Shown piece after piece: positions 1-5,168 of a stretch of DNA of 5,168 nucleotides. The DNA comes from Gammaproteobacteria bacterium (GTDB taxonomy: Bacteria; Pseudomonadota; Gammaproteobacteria; Pseudomonadales; Azotimanducaceae), in assembly GCA_018667205.1 (NCBI GenBank), contig JABIVN010000073.1, forward strand, positions 1 through 5,168. The letters are read 5' to 3'. The position numbers and the translations under genes are program-made. Position 1 is the first letter of the stretch, and every line of letters begins with the position of its first letter. Under the pieces are notes generated by a model. It was given only the letters and a program-made list of their open reading frames with translations. It had not been told where the DNA came from and ran no database searches.

Positions 1-10
1 ATTTCGGCGC

Positions 11-16
11 ATTATA
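11..16 (-). promoter_or_regulatory. Possible -10 box of a promoter for the next gene downstream
   Basis: Perfect TATAAT on the minus strand, 69 bases after the iscX stop and flanked by GGCG / CGCC, which can also pair. I find no recognisable -35 hexamer at 15-18 bases spacing, so the promoter may be weak or activator-dependent, or the match may be chance. The gene it would serve lies beyond the left edge; in several gammaproteobacteria this is ndk, but nothing here shows that. Confidence 0.35.
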
Positions 17-18
17 CG

Positions 19-29
19 CCTATGATAGG
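19..29. repeat. Short palindrome next to the TATAAT box
   Basis: CCTATGATAGG is a 5-base perfect inverted repeat with a single central base. It lies 2 bases upstream of the possible -10 box on the minus strand, where an operator could act. No known binding-site consensus is recognised. Confidence 0.35.
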
Positions 30-46
30 TAAAACGTAGCTTTTAC
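29..46. repeat. AT-rich inverted repeat downstream of iscX
   Basis: GTAAAA and TTTTAC form a perfect 6-base inverted repeat around CGTAGC. It lies 39 bases after the iscX stop. As RNA it would be a weak AU hairpin and no T-run follows on the minus strand, so terminator function is not supported; a protein-binding site is possible. Confidence 0.3.
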
Positions 47-85
47 TACCCGCTTCAGGTCACTAGGGCCTGCAGCGCTTTACTG

Positions 86-280
86 CTAATCCATTTCATC
101 GAGCCAGGACATTTGTATCGCCTCAAGAACCTTTTCACCACACCGCTCGGGGTCATCGTCAAAGCCTGACAGCCCCATTACCCATTCACGCAGATCCGTA
201 AAGCGGACCGTGAGCGGATCCACATCCGGGTGGGCATCAACTAATTCAATGGCTATGTCGTTAACATCAGTCCATTTCAT
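86..280 (-). CDS. iscX: Fe-S assembly protein IscX (YfhJ)
   Basis: Small acidic protein of 64 residues that, from work on the family, binds IscS and iron, and modulates the rate of cluster formation in competition with the frataxin homologue CyaY. The sequence shows the family signatures MKWTDVNDIA near the start, DPLTVRFTDL at about 21-30, GFDDDPE at 39-45 and the closing SWLDEMD. The E. coli protein is two residues longer at the N-terminus, but the ATG used here has a good AGGAGA site (286-291) five bases upstream. It starts 13 bases after the fdx stop and ends in TAG. It is the last recognisable member of the isc block; no clear rho-independent terminator follows it in the 85 remaining bases. 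Confidence 0.95.
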   Translation of the reverse strand: MKWTDVNDIAIELVDAHPDVDPLTVRFTDLREWVMGLSGFDDDPERCGEKVLEAIQMSWLDEMD

Positions 281-293
281 CGCGGTCTCCTGG

Positions 294-632
294 TCAGTGG
301 TTTTCTGACACCTGGTTTATGGTGTACTTAGGTATCTCAATCACCAGATCTTCATCGCCAACCAGCAGTTGGCATGACAATCTTGAATCCGGCTCCAAAC
401 CCCACGCTTTATCCAGCAGATCGTCTTCCAACTCGTCTGATACTTGCAACGAATCAAAACCTTCACGAACAACCACATGGCACGTAGTGCAGGCACAGGC
501 CATCTCGCAGGCATGCTCAATATCGATACCGTTTGCCATCGCCACTTCTATCAGGTTGTCACCTTTGCTAGCTTCTATCACTGCTCCTTCGGGGCAACGA
601 CCTTCATGTGGTAGGAATATTAGTTGGGGCAT
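294..632 (-). CDS. fdx: ISC-type [2Fe-2S] ferredoxin
   Basis: Adrenodoxin-like [2Fe-2S] ferredoxin that supplies electrons for cluster assembly on IscU, and in E. coli also contacts IscS. The chosen start gives 112 residues beginning MPQLIFLPHEG, matching the family N-terminus. Cluster ligands are Cys42, Cys48, Cys51 and Cys87, in the pattern C-X5-C-X2-C and then a distant LSCQ. Cys46 is an additional cysteine in the loop, as in E. coli. The acidic stretch at 66-74 (DELEDDLLD) and the segment DKAWGLEP are characteristic. An alternative reading adding 25 upstream residues would run back over the hscA end and has no family support; the ATG at 632 has AGGAAG five bases upstream. It lies 13 bases after hscA and 13 before iscX, so it is cotranscribed. 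Confidence 0.97.
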   Translation of the reverse strand: MPQLIFLPHEGRCPEGAVIEASKGDNLIEVAMANGIDIEHACEMACACTTCHVVVREGFDSLQVSDELEDDLLDKAWGLEPDSRLSCQLLVGDEDLVIEIPKYTINQVSENH

Positions 633-637
633 AATGA

Positions 638-643
638 CTTCCT
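638..643 (-). promoter_or_regulatory. Ribosome binding site that sets the fdx start
   Basis: AGGAAG on the minus strand, 5 bases before the ATG at 632. It lies in the 13-base gap after the hscA stop and supports the 112-residue ferredoxin over the longer open frame that starts at 707. Confidence 0.8.
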
Positions 644-645
644 GA

Positions 646-2523
646 TTAAATCTCTTTATCGACTTCTTCGATATTCCTGCCGGCAAGCGCCTTACGAACC
701 GCTGCATCCATTCTCAGAGATGCAAACTCCTCGCTTGCTCGACCCAATAATTCTGTTCCTTCACTGATCGCCAGATGATCTTCGCCCTCTGACAAACTGC
801 CAAGCTTCTCGATTGCCTGTTGCAAGGCCTGAATATCGCTTTCCATTAGCAACGCCGCGCCATCTTCTGCCAGAGCGTTGCCGAGCGCTTCAATCACCCG
901 ACCAGACTCAACTCTAGCCTCCATCAACGATCTCTGGTTCGCATCCTCTGTCGCATGCTCGAAGGACGCCTGTAACATCGACGTGATTTCTTCATCGGTC
1001 AAACCATAAGAAGGTTTAACCTCTACACTGGCTTGCGTACCCGTACTGGTTTCGCGGGCAGAAACAGAAAGCAGACCATCGGCATCAACGTTAAACATCA
1101 CTTCAATTTTCGCCGCGCCGGCCACCATAGGTGGGATACCTGTTAGCTCAAATCGTGCCAGCGATCGGCAATCAGCGACCAACTCGCGCTCGCCCTGCAG
1201 GACATGAATGAGCATCGCAGCCTGGCCATCTTTATAGGTCGTGAATTCCTGAGCGCGCTCAGTGGGTATCGCCGTATTTCGGGAAATCACTTTTTCTGCA
1301 AGCCCACCTACCGTCTCCAGGCCCAAAGAAAGCGGCAATACATCCAACAGCAGCATCTCATCATCTGGCTTATTGCCAACCAGAATATTCGCCTGGACCG
1401 CTGCTCCGACGGCGACTACTTTGTCAGGGTCCATATTGTTGAGCGGTGTTTTACCGAAATAGTTCGCTACCTGATCGATGACCTGGGGGACACGTGTCGA
1501 GCCACCCACCAAGACGACGTTATGGATATCACCTAGCTCAACCCCAGCATCCCTTACGGCTCGGCGGCAGGCTTTAATAGACGCATCAACCAATGGCGCG
1601 ACAAGCTCATCGAAGGTGGCTCGATCCAGTGCTCCCTTAAACTGCACCCCATCACGATCAAAATCTATGTCGACCTTGGCGTTATCAGTCAGGCTTTCCT
1701 TGATTGCTCTGGAGGCCATCAACAATCCACGTAACTGTTCGGTTGCCAATGGTTTAGCGTATCCAGACTGCTCAACTATCCAGCCGGCGATCGCTCTGTC
1801 GAAATCATCACCGCCGAGTGCCGAATCGCCGCCCGTTGCCAGTACTTCGAAGACCCCCTTTCGGAGCCTGAGCAAAGAGATATCAAAAGTACCTCCGCCT
1901 AGATCGTAAATAGCAATCACACCCTCACTACCGGAATCAAGGCCATAGGCAATCGCGGCAGCGGTGGGTTCGTTTAGTAATCGCAATACATTGACACCGG
2001 CGAGCTGTGCCGCATCTTTCGTCGCTTGCCTTTGAGCATCATCAAAATAGGCTGGCACCGTTATAACAACACCATCCAGGTCACCGTCCAGTGTAGCGCT
2101 GGCACGATCGACCAAGGTACGAAGGATTTCTGCCGAGACCTCAACCGGGGTTACACTCCCGCTGATGGTTTCGATTCGCGGCATTCCGCCTTCAGAAGCA
2201 GAAAAACGGTAAGGAAGCTGATCCCCCAGCGTCGCCAGGTCTTCTATGCCGCGGCCCATTAGTCTTTTTACGGACACGATGGTGTTCATGGAATCATTCA
2301 CCGCCTCGGTCAATGCTTCGTCACCAACGATTATCCCGCCGGATGCATAGCGTACGACTGAGGGAAGCATATGCCTGCCCTGCTCATCAGGAAGGGTTTC
2401 AGCAACGCCTTCACGCACACTCGCAATGAGCGAATTAGTCGTGCCAAGATCTAATCCCGCTGCTCGTTTACGCTGGTGGGGGTCGACCGCCTGGCCGGGC
2501 TCTGTGATTTGTAGTAGTGCCAT
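646..2523 (-). CDS. hscA: Hsp70-type chaperone HscA (Hsc66)
   Basis: Specialised Hsp70 ATPase that binds the LPPVK motif of IscU and uses ATP hydrolysis, stimulated by HscB, to promote cluster release to acceptor proteins. It has 625 residues against 616 in E. coli. The N-terminus [11 protein letters not shown] is typical of HscA and supports the ATG. The nucleotide-binding domain shows the phosphate motif GLDLGTTNS (23-31), VPAYF (156-160), [11 protein letters not shown] (184-194), DLGGGTFD (207-214) and [10 protein letters not shown] (337-346). The interdomain linker [11 protein letters not shown] is at 391-401, and the substrate-binding domain and helical lid follow to the end. It lacks the glycine-rich or EEVD tails of other Hsp70s, which with the context excludes DnaK. 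The Shine-Dalgarno site is weak (GAG about 6 bases before ATG). It follows hscB after a 65-base repeat-derived gap, and fdx starts 13 bases after its stop. Confidence 0.98.
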   Translation of the reverse strand: MALLQITEPGQAVDPHQRKRAAGLDLGTTNSLIASVREGVAETLPDEQGRHMLPSVVRYASGGIIVGDEALTEAVNDSMNTIVSVKRLMGRGIEDLATLGDQLPYRFSASEGGMPRIETISGSVTPVEVSAEILRTLVDRASATLDGDLDGVVITVPAYFDDAQRQATKDAAQLAGVNVLRLLNEPTAAAIAYGLDSGSEGVIAIYDLGGGTFDISLLRLRKGVFEVLATGGDSALGGDDFDRAIAGWIVEQSGYAKPLATEQLRGLLMASRAIKESLTDNAKVDIDFDRDGVQFKGALDRATFDELVAPLVDASIKACRRAVRDAGVELGDIHNVVLVGGSTRVPQVIDQVANYFGKTPLNNMDPDKVVAVGAAVQANILVGNKPDDEMLLLDVLPLSLGLETVGGLAEKVISRNTAIPTERAQEFTTYKDGQAAMLIHVLQGERELVADCRSLARFELTGIPPMVAGAAKIEVMFNVDADGLLSVSARETSTGTQASVEVKPSYGLTDEEITSMLQASFEHATEDANQRSLMEARVESGRVIEALGNALAEDGAALLMESDIQALQQAIEKLGSLSEGEDHLAISEGTELLGRASEEFASLRMDAAVRKALAGRNIEEVDKEI

Positions 2524-2525
2524 CT

Positions 2526-2624
2526 ATATCTCAATAACTTTTCTTCAGTGATGCCCTGGTAATCCAACAACGTTTCTTCACCCGTGTCCTAGTAATCCAA
2601 CAACTTCTCTTCAAGGCGACTCGC
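2526..2624 (-). repeat. Three 33-base tandem units spanning the hscB end and the hscB-hscA gap
   Basis: Units at 2592-2624 (the coding end of hscB), 2559-2591 and 2526-2558 repeat with a period of exactly 33 bases. The first 22 bases of the second and third listed blocks carry the similarity: 20 of 22 match between 2592-2613 and 2559-2580, and 16 of 22 between either of these and 2526-2547. Read in the hscB frame they give EEKLLDY, EETLLDY and EEKLLRY. The hscB TAG follows the first; the corresponding codon after the second is CAG. The last unit ends three bases before the hscA ATG, so the whole gap derives from this duplication. Confidence 0.8.
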
Positions 2625-3110
2625 TGAAACCATCAACTTGGACAGGAACTGGAGTTCGTACACCAATCTCTCTGCCTTATCTATGTCTTCATCCAATGCT
2701 TCTTTAAATTTTGCTTGCACTACGTTGATTGCCAGCAGCATCTTTTTACGGAACGAATCAAGTTCTTCTAAATCACCCTCATCTTCTTCAATCTCTTCGA
2801 GCTGTTCCCTGAGATCAATCTGGTCCATCAGGAACGATGGAGGTAAAGCGGGGTTGTGTTTCAGCGCTACTCCCCTGAGCTCCAACATATAAATCGCACG
2901 AGGTAACGGCGCCCGAAGCGTTTCATTCGCCGTATTAACCAGCGTCGCCCACTGCATCGCCAGTCGTTTCTCTTGGTCTGTTCCCGCTGCAAAACGATCG
3001 GGGTGAACTTGTTTCTGCAGCTCCAGAAAACGGTCAGCGAGAAGTTCCTCAGCCACGGCATAATCGACCGGCAGGCCGAATATCTCGAAATAGTTTCTAT
3101 TGAAATCCAC
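2589..3110 (-). CDS. hscB: J-domain co-chaperone HscB (Hsc20)
   Basis: Co-chaperone that binds IscU, brings it to HscA and stimulates the HscA ATPase. It has 173 residues against 171 in E. coli. The N-terminal J domain carries the HPD tripeptide at 36-38. The C-terminal helical domain carries the IscU-binding face; Leu94, Met95, Ile98, Asp99, Glu102, Glu106 and Phe155 sit where the E. coli contact residues do, offset by two. A strongly acidic stretch at about 105-118 is a local feature. The start codon is GTG; no in-frame ATG, GTG or TTG exists between it and the upstream stop, and I see no good Shine-Dalgarno site close to it (the nearest AGG is about 14 bases away). Weak or coupled translation after iscA, 40 bases upstream, is likely. 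It ends with EEKLLDY and TAG, as expected for the family, but degenerate repeats of this end follow. Confidence 0.96.
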   Translation of the reverse strand: MDFNRNYFEIFGLPVDYAVAEELLADRFLELQKQVHPDRFAAGTDQEKRLAMQWATLVNTANETLRAPLPRAIYMLELRGVALKHNPALPPSFLMDQIDLREQLEEIEEDEGDLEELDSFRKKMLLAINVVQAKFKEALDEDIDKAERLVYELQFLSKLMVSASRLEEKLLDY

Positions 3111-3135
3111 GAATAGTAAGGACGCCTGGCTTCAC

Positions 3136-3151
3136 ACCAGACCCTTCTGGT
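3136..3151 (-). other. Small hairpin at the iscA stop
   Basis: Perfect 6-pair inverted repeat ACCAGA / TCTGGT around a 4-base loop, starting at the last A of the iscA stop codon. No T-run follows, so I do not call it a terminator. An alternative pairing (CTGG at 3140-3137 with CCAG at 3129-3126, in transcript order) would compete with it. It sits in the 40-base gap before the GTG start of hscB. Confidence 0.5.
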
Positions 3152-3474
3152 TAGACGGTGAAACTCTCGCCACAGCCGCATTCACCCTGAACGTTTGGAT
3201 TCTTAAACTCGAATCCTTCGTTCAGTCCCTGCTTCACATAGTCCATCTGCGTACCATCGATGTAGACCAGCGACTTGGGATCCACGAATACGTCAACGCC
3301 CTGCGAAGAGAATTTAAGATCTTCCGGCAAAATATCATCAACCGGCTCCATTACATACATTAGCCCCGAGCATCCGGTGGTCTTCACTGCGACCCGAATC
3401 CCTACACCCTTGCCCCTTGAGCTCAGATACCCAGCAACGTGCTCCGCCGCTTTTTCTGTCAGGCTGACACCCAT
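3151..3474 (-). CDS. iscA: A-type Fe-S carrier protein IscA
   Basis: A-type carrier (HesB/IscA family) that binds iron or Fe-S clusters and delivers them, mainly in [4Fe-4S] maturation, to apo-enzymes. The chosen ATG gives 107 residues beginning [13 protein letters not shown], the same length as E. coli IscA. The three conserved cysteines are at the usual places: Cys35 in TTGCSG, and Cys99 and Cys101 in the C-terminal ECGCGESF motif. The longer reading with 13 extra basic residues ([13 protein letters not shown]) lies wholly inside the end of iscU in another frame and is rejected. The start is 4 bases after the iscU stop, with AGGA at the very end of iscU serving as ribosome site. The neighbours make this IscA rather than the related ErpA or SufA. 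The stop codon overlaps a small hairpin before hscB. Confidence 0.97.
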   Translation of the reverse strand: MGVSLTEKAAEHVAGYLSSRGKGVGIRVAVKTTGCSGLMYVMEPVDDILPEDLKFSSQGVDVFVDPKSLVYIDGTQMDYVKQGLNEGFEFKNPNVQGECGCGESFTV

Positions 3475-3478
3475 ATTT

Positions 3479-3892
3479 TTATCCTGCCGCTGCCGCCGAT
3501 GAGTTTTCATCACCGTTATGTTTTGCTCGATAGTCCTGAATAGCCGCTTTTATGGCGTCTTCTGCTAATACGGAACAATGTATTTTCACCGGCGGTAGGG
3601 CTAGCTCTTCAGCAATCTCTGTATTCTTGATGCCTTCGGCTTCGTCCAGCGTTCGCCCCTTGACCCATTCTGTCAGCAGAGAACTAGAAGCAATAGCACT
3701 ACCACAGCCATACGTCTTGAATTTAGCATCCTGAATGATGCCATCTTCACCCACCTTGATCTGCAAGCGCATCACGTCTCCACAGGCTGGGGCACCGACC
3801 ATACCTGTGCCCACTTCTCCGCTTTCTGCGTCCATTTTTCCGACGTTACGCGGGTTCTCGTAGTGGTCCAGTACTTTGTCGCTATATGCCAT
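3479..3892 (-). CDS. iscU: Fe-S cluster scaffold protein IscU
   Basis: Scaffold on which IscS-derived sulfur and iron are assembled into [2Fe-2S] and [4Fe-4S] clusters. It then hands the clusters on with help from HscB and HscA. The protein has 137 residues. The cluster ligands Cys37, Cys63, His105 and Cys106 are present, as is Asp39, whose replacement stabilises bound clusters in the family. The HscA recognition motif LPPVK is at 99-103. The start was set at the internal ATG giving [18 protein letters not shown], which matches the family N-terminus and has an AGGAGA site upstream; the open frame extends 16 codons further but that part is not protein-like. The C-terminus is about nine residues longer than the E. 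coli protein and ends in a low-complexity NSSAAAAG tail. The stop is 4 bases before iscA, so translational coupling is likely. Confidence 0.98.
   Translation of the reverse strand: MAYSDKVLDHYENPRNVGKMDAESGEVGTGMVGAPACGDVMRLQIKVGEDGIIQDAKFKTYGCGSAIASSSLLTEWVKGRTLDEAEGIKNTEIAEELALPPVKIHCSVLAEDAIKAAIQDYRAKHNGDENSSAAAAG
3482..3485 (-). promoter_or_regulatory. Ribosome binding site for iscA inside the iscU end
   Basis: AGGA on the minus strand, formed by the last sense codons of iscU (GCA GGA) and followed 7 bases later by the iscA ATG. The iscU stop lies between, so iscA translation is probably coupled to termination on iscU. Confidence 0.7.
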
Positions 3893-3901
3893 TTCTATTT
3901 T

Positions 3902-3907
3902 TCTCCT
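3902..3907 (-). promoter_or_regulatory. Ribosome binding site that sets the iscU start
   Basis: AGGAGA on the minus strand with 9 bases to the iscU ATG at 3892. It supports the MAYSDK start. It begins 4 bases after the iscS-iscU hairpin in transcript order, so folding could affect access to it. Confidence 0.75.
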
Positions 3908-3911
3908 AAGA

Positions 3912-3939
3912 TGAAAAGCGTCCAGACGGACGCCATTCA
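3912..3939 (-). other. Hairpin between iscS and iscU
   Basis: In the transcript the arms at 3939-3928 and 3923-3912 pair over 12 positions around the 4-base loop GTCT (3927-3924). The pairing is TGAA with TTCA, one T-T mismatch, one G-T wobble, then a perfect 6-pair GC-rich core GCGTCC / GGACGC. It fills much of the 57-base gap and stops just short of the iscU ribosome site. Four T residues follow the core but fall within the lower stem, so it is not a standard terminator. A role in transcript processing, stability or iscU translation is inferred. Confidence 0.65.
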
Positions 3940-3949
3940 AAAATGTTAG

Positions 3950-5164
3950 TTAGTGTGCAGCCCACTCAATTTTGTCCATATCCACACCGTCTTTGTACAT
4001 ATCCCAAAGCGGTGACAATTCTCTCAGTTTTTCTACGGCTGTTCTAACACTGCTGATCGCCTGATCAACGTTTTCTTCCGTCGTGAACCTGCCGATAGAA
4101 AACCGCAGCGAACTGTGTGCAAGTTCGTCGTTTAGACCCAGCGCCCTAAGTACATAGGAAGGCTCCAGACTCGCAGAGGTACATGCGGACCCAGAAGATA
4201 ACGCGATGTCTGGCAGTGACATGATTAATGATTCGCCTTCCACGAAATTAAAGCTGATGTTAGTGATGCCAGGGATCTGATGATTTAAGTCACCGGAGAC
4301 AAACACTTCTTCCATACCATTGAAGCCGTCCCACAGACGCTGTCGCAAGGCCAAAAATCGCGCGCCTTCCTCATGCATCTCTTCTTTTGCAATCCGGAAT
4401 GCTTCACCCATACCCACCAATTGATGGGTCGCGAGCGTACCTGAACGCATCCCTCTTTCGTGACCACCACCGTGCATCTGTGCTTCAAGTCGCACCCGTG
4501 GCTTCCTGCGAACAAACAGAGCACCAACACCCTTAGGGCCATAAATCTTGTGCGCGGAAAATGACATTAGATCAACTTTTAGTTCACTCAGGTCGATATC
4601 TATCTTGCCCGCGCTTTGCGCGGCATCGACATGAAAGAAAACCTTAGCAGCGCGGGTCACTTCACCAATAGCCGCAATATCGTTAACCACACCAATTTCG
4701 TTGTTTACGTGCATGATGCTGACAATCGTCGTGTCTTCGCGGATCGCTGCGGCGACACTTTCTGGGGAAATGATCCCATCGGTGTCTGGCTCCAGGTAAG
4801 TGACCTCGAAGCCTTCCCGCTCCAAGTGACGGCAGGTATCCAGCACAGCCTTGTGTTCGATCTTGGATGTAACAATGTGCTTGCCCTTGCTCTTGTAGAA
4901 CTGGGCGACGCCTTTGATCGCAAGGTTATCCGACTCGGTTGCTCCCGACGTCCAAACGATCTCACGCGGATCACAGCTCAGCAGATCCGCCATATGGCGC
5001 CGTGCAATCTCTACGGCCTCTTCTGCTTCCCACCCGAACTTATGCGACCGGCTTGCGGGATTTCCAAACTTGCCTTCCGCAAGAAGGCATTCGCTCATTT
5101 TCTGTGCAACTCGCGGGTCTACTGGCGTCGTTGCTGCGTAGTCAAAATAAATTGGTGATTTCAT
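3950..5164 (-). CDS. iscS: Cysteine desulfurase IscS
   Basis: PLP-dependent cysteine desulfurase that converts L-cysteine to L-alanine and holds the sulfur as a persulfide. In the cytoplasm it passes sulfur to IscU for cluster building and, in the family generally, to tRNA thiolation enzymes. The 404 residues equal the length of E. coli IscS and align end to end, from [19 protein letters not shown] to the C-terminal IEWAAH. Visible residues are His104 in the EHKAV motif, Asp180 and Gln183 that contact PLP, the Schiff-base Lys206 in SFSAHK, and the persulfide Cys328 in SSGSACTS, on the mobile loop typical of group I desulfurases. The ATG start gives the family N-terminus. Only four upstream bases (CGAG) are in the window, so its ribosome site and promoter, and a probable iscR gene, cannot be seen. 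It is the first gene of the block, 57 bases ahead of iscU. The context and the group I loop exclude SufS. Confidence 0.98.
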   Translation of the reverse strand: MKSPIYFDYAATTPVDPRVAQKMSECLLAEGKFGNPASRSHKFGWEAEEAVEIARRHMADLLSCDPREIVWTSGATESDNLAIKGVAQFYKSKGKHIVTSKIEHKAVLDTCRHLEREGFEVTYLEPDTDGIISPESVAAAIREDTTIVSIMHVNNEIGVVNDIAAIGEVTRAAKVFFHVDAAQSAGKIDIDLSELKVDLMSFSAHKIYGPKGVGALFVRRKPRVRLEAQMHGGGHERGMRSGTLATHQLVGMGEAFRIAKEEMHEEGARFLALRQRLWDGFNGMEEVFVSGDLNHQIPGITNISFNFVEGESLIMSLPDIALSSGSACTSASLEPSYVLRALGLNDELAHSSLRFSIGRFTTEENVDQAISSVRTAVEKLRELSPLWDMYKDGVDMDKIEWAAH

Positions 5165-5168
5165 CTCG

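Noticed and set aside
29..46. Rho-independent terminator after iscX
   Set aside because: The stem is AT-only apart from one pair, with a 6-base loop and no T-run on the minus strand.
633..707. 25-residue N-terminal extension of Fdx
   Set aside because: It runs back over the hscA end in another frame and has no family counterpart, while the ATG at 632 has AGGAAG upstream and the expected MPQLIFLPHEG start.
1478..1909. 143-codon open frame on the plus strand opposite hscA
   Set aside because: Antisense to the hscA ATPase domain; its composition, rich in Ser, Pro and Thr, is typical of a shadow frame.
2589..2591. TAG of hscB as a programmed readthrough or pyrrolysine codon
   Set aside because: HscB already ends where the family ends, and the extension would run out of frame into hscA and stop there. 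The in-frame repeats are intriguing, but duplication and decay explain them more simply.
2867..3181. 104-codon open frame on the minus strand overlapping iscA and hscB
   Set aside because: It is a different frame across hscB, whose J-domain motifs are intact; the translation is rich in Arg and Trp and matches nothing I recognise.
3475..3513. 13-residue N-terminal extension of IscA
   Set aside because: It is encoded within the end of iscU and reads as basic low-complexity sequence; the ATG at 3474 gives the exact family length of 107.
3893..3940. 16-residue N-terminal extension of IscU
   Set aside because: It covers the intergenic hairpin and the ribosome site; IscU proteins start at MAYS.
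4616..5158. 180-codon open frame on the plus strand opposite iscS
   Set aside because: It lies entirely antisense to a well-supported iscS, has no recognisable family and no visible ribosome site, and is best seen as a shadow of iscS codon structure.

Overview
The window is one complete, single-strand gene block: the housekeeping ISC iron-sulfur cluster assembly operon. Every gene is on the minus strand, so transcription runs from the right edge to the left. The order is iscS (5164-3950), iscU (3892-3479), iscA (3474-3151), hscB (3110-2589), hscA (2523-646), fdx (632-294) and iscX (280-86). This order, and the close match of each protein to its Escherichia coli counterpart as I remember it, point to a gammaproteobacterium of moderate GC content. 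The species cannot be named from this window. The usual regulator gene iscR would lie just beyond the right edge, since only 4 bases remain upstream of the iscS start.

The genes form one pathway. IscS takes sulfur from cysteine, and IscU is the scaffold on which the cluster is built. The HscB/HscA co-chaperone and chaperone pair recognises IscU through its LPPVK motif and drives cluster transfer. Fdx supplies electrons, IscA is an A-type carrier, and IscX is a small adaptor that binds IscS. All catalytic and cluster-ligand residues I could check are present, and no gene is broken. For three genes (iscU, iscA, fdx) the longest open frame starts too far upstream. The starts given here are internal ATGs that match the family N-termini and have Shine-Dalgarno sequences.

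The less ordinary content lies between the genes. A strong hairpin sits between iscS and iscU (3912-3939), and a smaller hairpin with a competing alternative fold sits at the iscA/hscB junction (3122-3151). The 65-base gap between hscB and hscA is made almost entirely of two degenerate extra copies of the last 33 bases of hscB. These copies keep the hscB frame beyond its TAG stop. The 85 bases left of iscX hold a consensus TATAAT box and two short inverted repeats, probably the promoter region of the next gene downstream, which is outside the window. I see no transfer signs, mobile elements, CRISPR arrays or RNA genes, and no convincing new system. The intergenic repeat and hairpins are the parts worth following up.
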